DNA from: Candidatus Bathyarchaeota archaeon
GTDB lineage: Archaea > Thermoproteota > Bathyarchaeia > Bathyarchaeales > Bathyarchaeaceae
Direction of reading: 5' to 3'
DNA: 8,116 nucleotides
Assembly (NCBI GenBank): GCA_026014605.1
Contig: JAOZIC010000070.1
Coordinates: forward strand, 1-8,116
The notes beneath the pieces were generated by a model, which made no database searches, was not told where the DNA came from, and saw nothing but the letters and a program-made list of their open reading frames with translations. A program made the position numbers and the translations under genes. Position 1 is the stretch's first letter, and the number at the start of each line of letters is the position of its first letter. Of the stretch, positions 7,448-8,116 are shown one piece after another.

Positions 7448-7455
7448 ATATAAAA
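7448..7455 (-). promoter_or_regulatory. TATA-like box A for the gins23-mcm-hel308 operon
   Basis: TTTTATAT on the minus strand, a good match to the archaeal box A. With the usual distance of about 26 nt, transcription would begin near 7425. This gives a leader of roughly 30 nt containing the AGAGGAG site before the TTG. The ATG at 7465 would lie outside the transcript. No convincing BRE is seen directly upstream. Confidence 0.5.
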
Positions 7456-7492
7456 CTATAATCAAACCTTTTGCATCAAAAATTTGGCAAAG

Positions 7493-7527
7493 AAAAAGCG
7501 GTTTTTTCGGTTTTTAGAACCGTTTTT
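7493..7527. other. Imperfect inverted repeat in the divergent intergenic region
   Basis: The arm AAAAAGCGGTT (7493-7503) can pair with AACCGTTTTT (7518-7527) over 10 bp with one bulged G. A second copy of CGGTT inside the loop (7508-7512) can pair instead with the same AACCG (7518-7522), so two hairpins compete for one 3' arm. It could be an operator, an RNA structure or chance in AT-rich DNA; function is unknown. Confidence 0.35.
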
Positions 7528-7565
7528 GGATGTTCCACAGGAAGGTTTTGACGGGTTAGAAAGTG

Positions 7566-7571
7566 TTAATA
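7566..7571 (+). promoter_or_regulatory. Weak TATA-like element for the flavin reductase gene
   Basis: TTAATA is centred about 27 nt before the ATG at 7596, where box A would sit if the transcript were leaderless. No real Shine-Dalgarno is found before that ATG (only ACGGGTTT), which fits. The match is weak. Confidence 0.25.
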
Positions 7572-7595
7572 GTCCACGAGCACAAAAACGGGTTT

Positions 7596-8116
7596 ATGAA
7601 AATCAAAAAAGACCCGTATACTGCGTTGTTTCCGTGTCCAGTTGTGTTGGTTACATGTTTAGATTCCGCTGGAAACCCAAACATTATCACTTTAGCGTGG
7701 GCAGGAACAGTATGTTCTGAGCCCCCAATGGTTTCGGTGAGCGTTCGTCCGTCGCGGTTTTCTCATGGTTTGATTAAAAACAGCAAAGAGTTTGTTGTGA
7801 ACATTCCGCCCACCAAGATTTTGGCAGAAACAGACTACTGTGGGGTAACTTCAGGCAAGGACGTAAACAAGTTTTCTGAAACTAATCTAACCCAAGAAAA
7901 AGCCGAAAAAGTAAATGCTCCGCTTATCCGCGAGTGCCCAGTGAATCTGGAGTGTACTCTGAAGGATACGATTGCGTTGGGTGCTCATGACCTGTTTTTG
8001 GGAGAAGTTGTTCAGGTGCACGTTGACGAGGCTGTTTTGGATTCTAAAGGTCATATTGATTTTGCGAAGGCTGACCCGTTCGTGTATAACGTTGGCGAAT
8101 ACTGGAGTTTAAACAA
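7596..8116 (+). CDS. Flavin reductase family / flavoredoxin-like FMN protein, C-terminus beyond window
   Basis: The 173 visible residues fit the FMN-binding split-barrel flavin reductase-like family, closest in style to flavoredoxin of anaerobes, which moves electrons through bound FMN in the cytoplasm. Supporting stretches are PCPVVLVTC (residues 13-21), the core around ITLAWAGTVCSEPPMVSVSV (31-50), RPSRFSHGLI (51-60) and EFVVNIP (65-71), where the family binds the flavin phosphate and ring. Later come GVTSGKDVNKF (near 82-92) and LGEVVQVHVDEAVL (near 137-150). Family members are usually 180-210 residues, so little is missing. The substrate cannot be told from sequence; neighbours give no hint, as the gene is divergent from the replication operon. 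An in-frame GTG at 7563 could add 11 residues, but its in-frame stop is just upstream (7557) and homology begins after the ATG. The start appears leaderless or weakly initiated. Confidence 0.87.
   Translation, partial: MKIKKDPYTALFPCPVVLVTCLDSAGNPNIITLAWAGTVCSEPPMVSVSVRPSRFSHGLIKNSKEFVVNIPPTKILAETDYCGVTSGKDVNKFSETNLTQEKAEKVNAPLIRECPVNLECTLKDTIALGAHDLFLGEVVQVHVDEAVLDSKGHIDFAKADPFVYNVGEYWSLN

Noticed and set aside
7484..7720. Plus-strand frame of 78 codons starting MAKKKRFFRFLEP, with a TTG start.
   Set aside because: More than half overlaps the flavin reductase gene in another frame, it has no ribosome-binding site, and its 5' part covers the intergenic inverted repeat. No family is recognisable.

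Overview
The window looks like chromosomal DNA from an archaeon, most likely a TACK-lineage anaerobe; Bathyarchaeia is my best guess, but placement needs a phylogeny. The archaeal assignment rests on a compact replication cluster on the minus strand: a GINS subunit with B-then-A domain order (Gins23 type), a single MCM helicase and a Hel308/Hjm repair helicase. An archaeal-length PurB, T-rich tracts at gene ends and one TATA-like box in the expected place agree with this. No rRNA, tRNA, CRISPR array, insertion sequence or prophage gene was found.

Layout. (1) About 1-1070, minus strand: the N-terminal and ATPase part of an asparagine synthetase B-like protein that runs off the left edge. (2) About 1071-1162: a short divergent promoter region. 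(3) 1163-2533, plus strand: adenylosuccinate lyase (purB). (4) 2530-7393, minus strand: gins23, mcm and hel308 in transcription order 7393 to 2530, tightly packed (4-nt ATGA overlap, then a 14-nt gap), so very probably one operon. Its last stop codon overlaps the purB stop codon tail to tail. (5) About 7394-7595: a divergent promoter region with a TATA-like box for the replication operon and an imperfect hairpin. (6) 7596 to the right edge, plus strand: a flavoredoxin/flavin-reductase-family FMN protein, truncated at its C-terminus by the window end.

How the genes work together. Gins23 is half of the archaeal GINS complex, which activates MCM, the replicative 3'-5' helicase, as part of an archaeal CMG-like assembly. 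Hel308 acts on stalled or branched forks, so the operon joins fork unwinding with fork rescue. purB (purine synthesis) and the AsnB-like gene are divergent neighbours. Both belong to aspartate-based nitrogen metabolism, but nothing shows they are co-regulated.

Most of the window is housekeeping, and I see no unmistakably new system. The points most worth a second look are: the AsnB-like protein has lost the glutaminase nucleophile and other glutamine-site residues; gins23 probably starts at an internal TTG, because the upstream ATG lies above the likely TATA box and would add a false membrane segment; purB and hel308 appear to carry each other's poly-T terminators inside their Lys-rich 3' ends; and Hel308 ends in a PIP-box-like tail.
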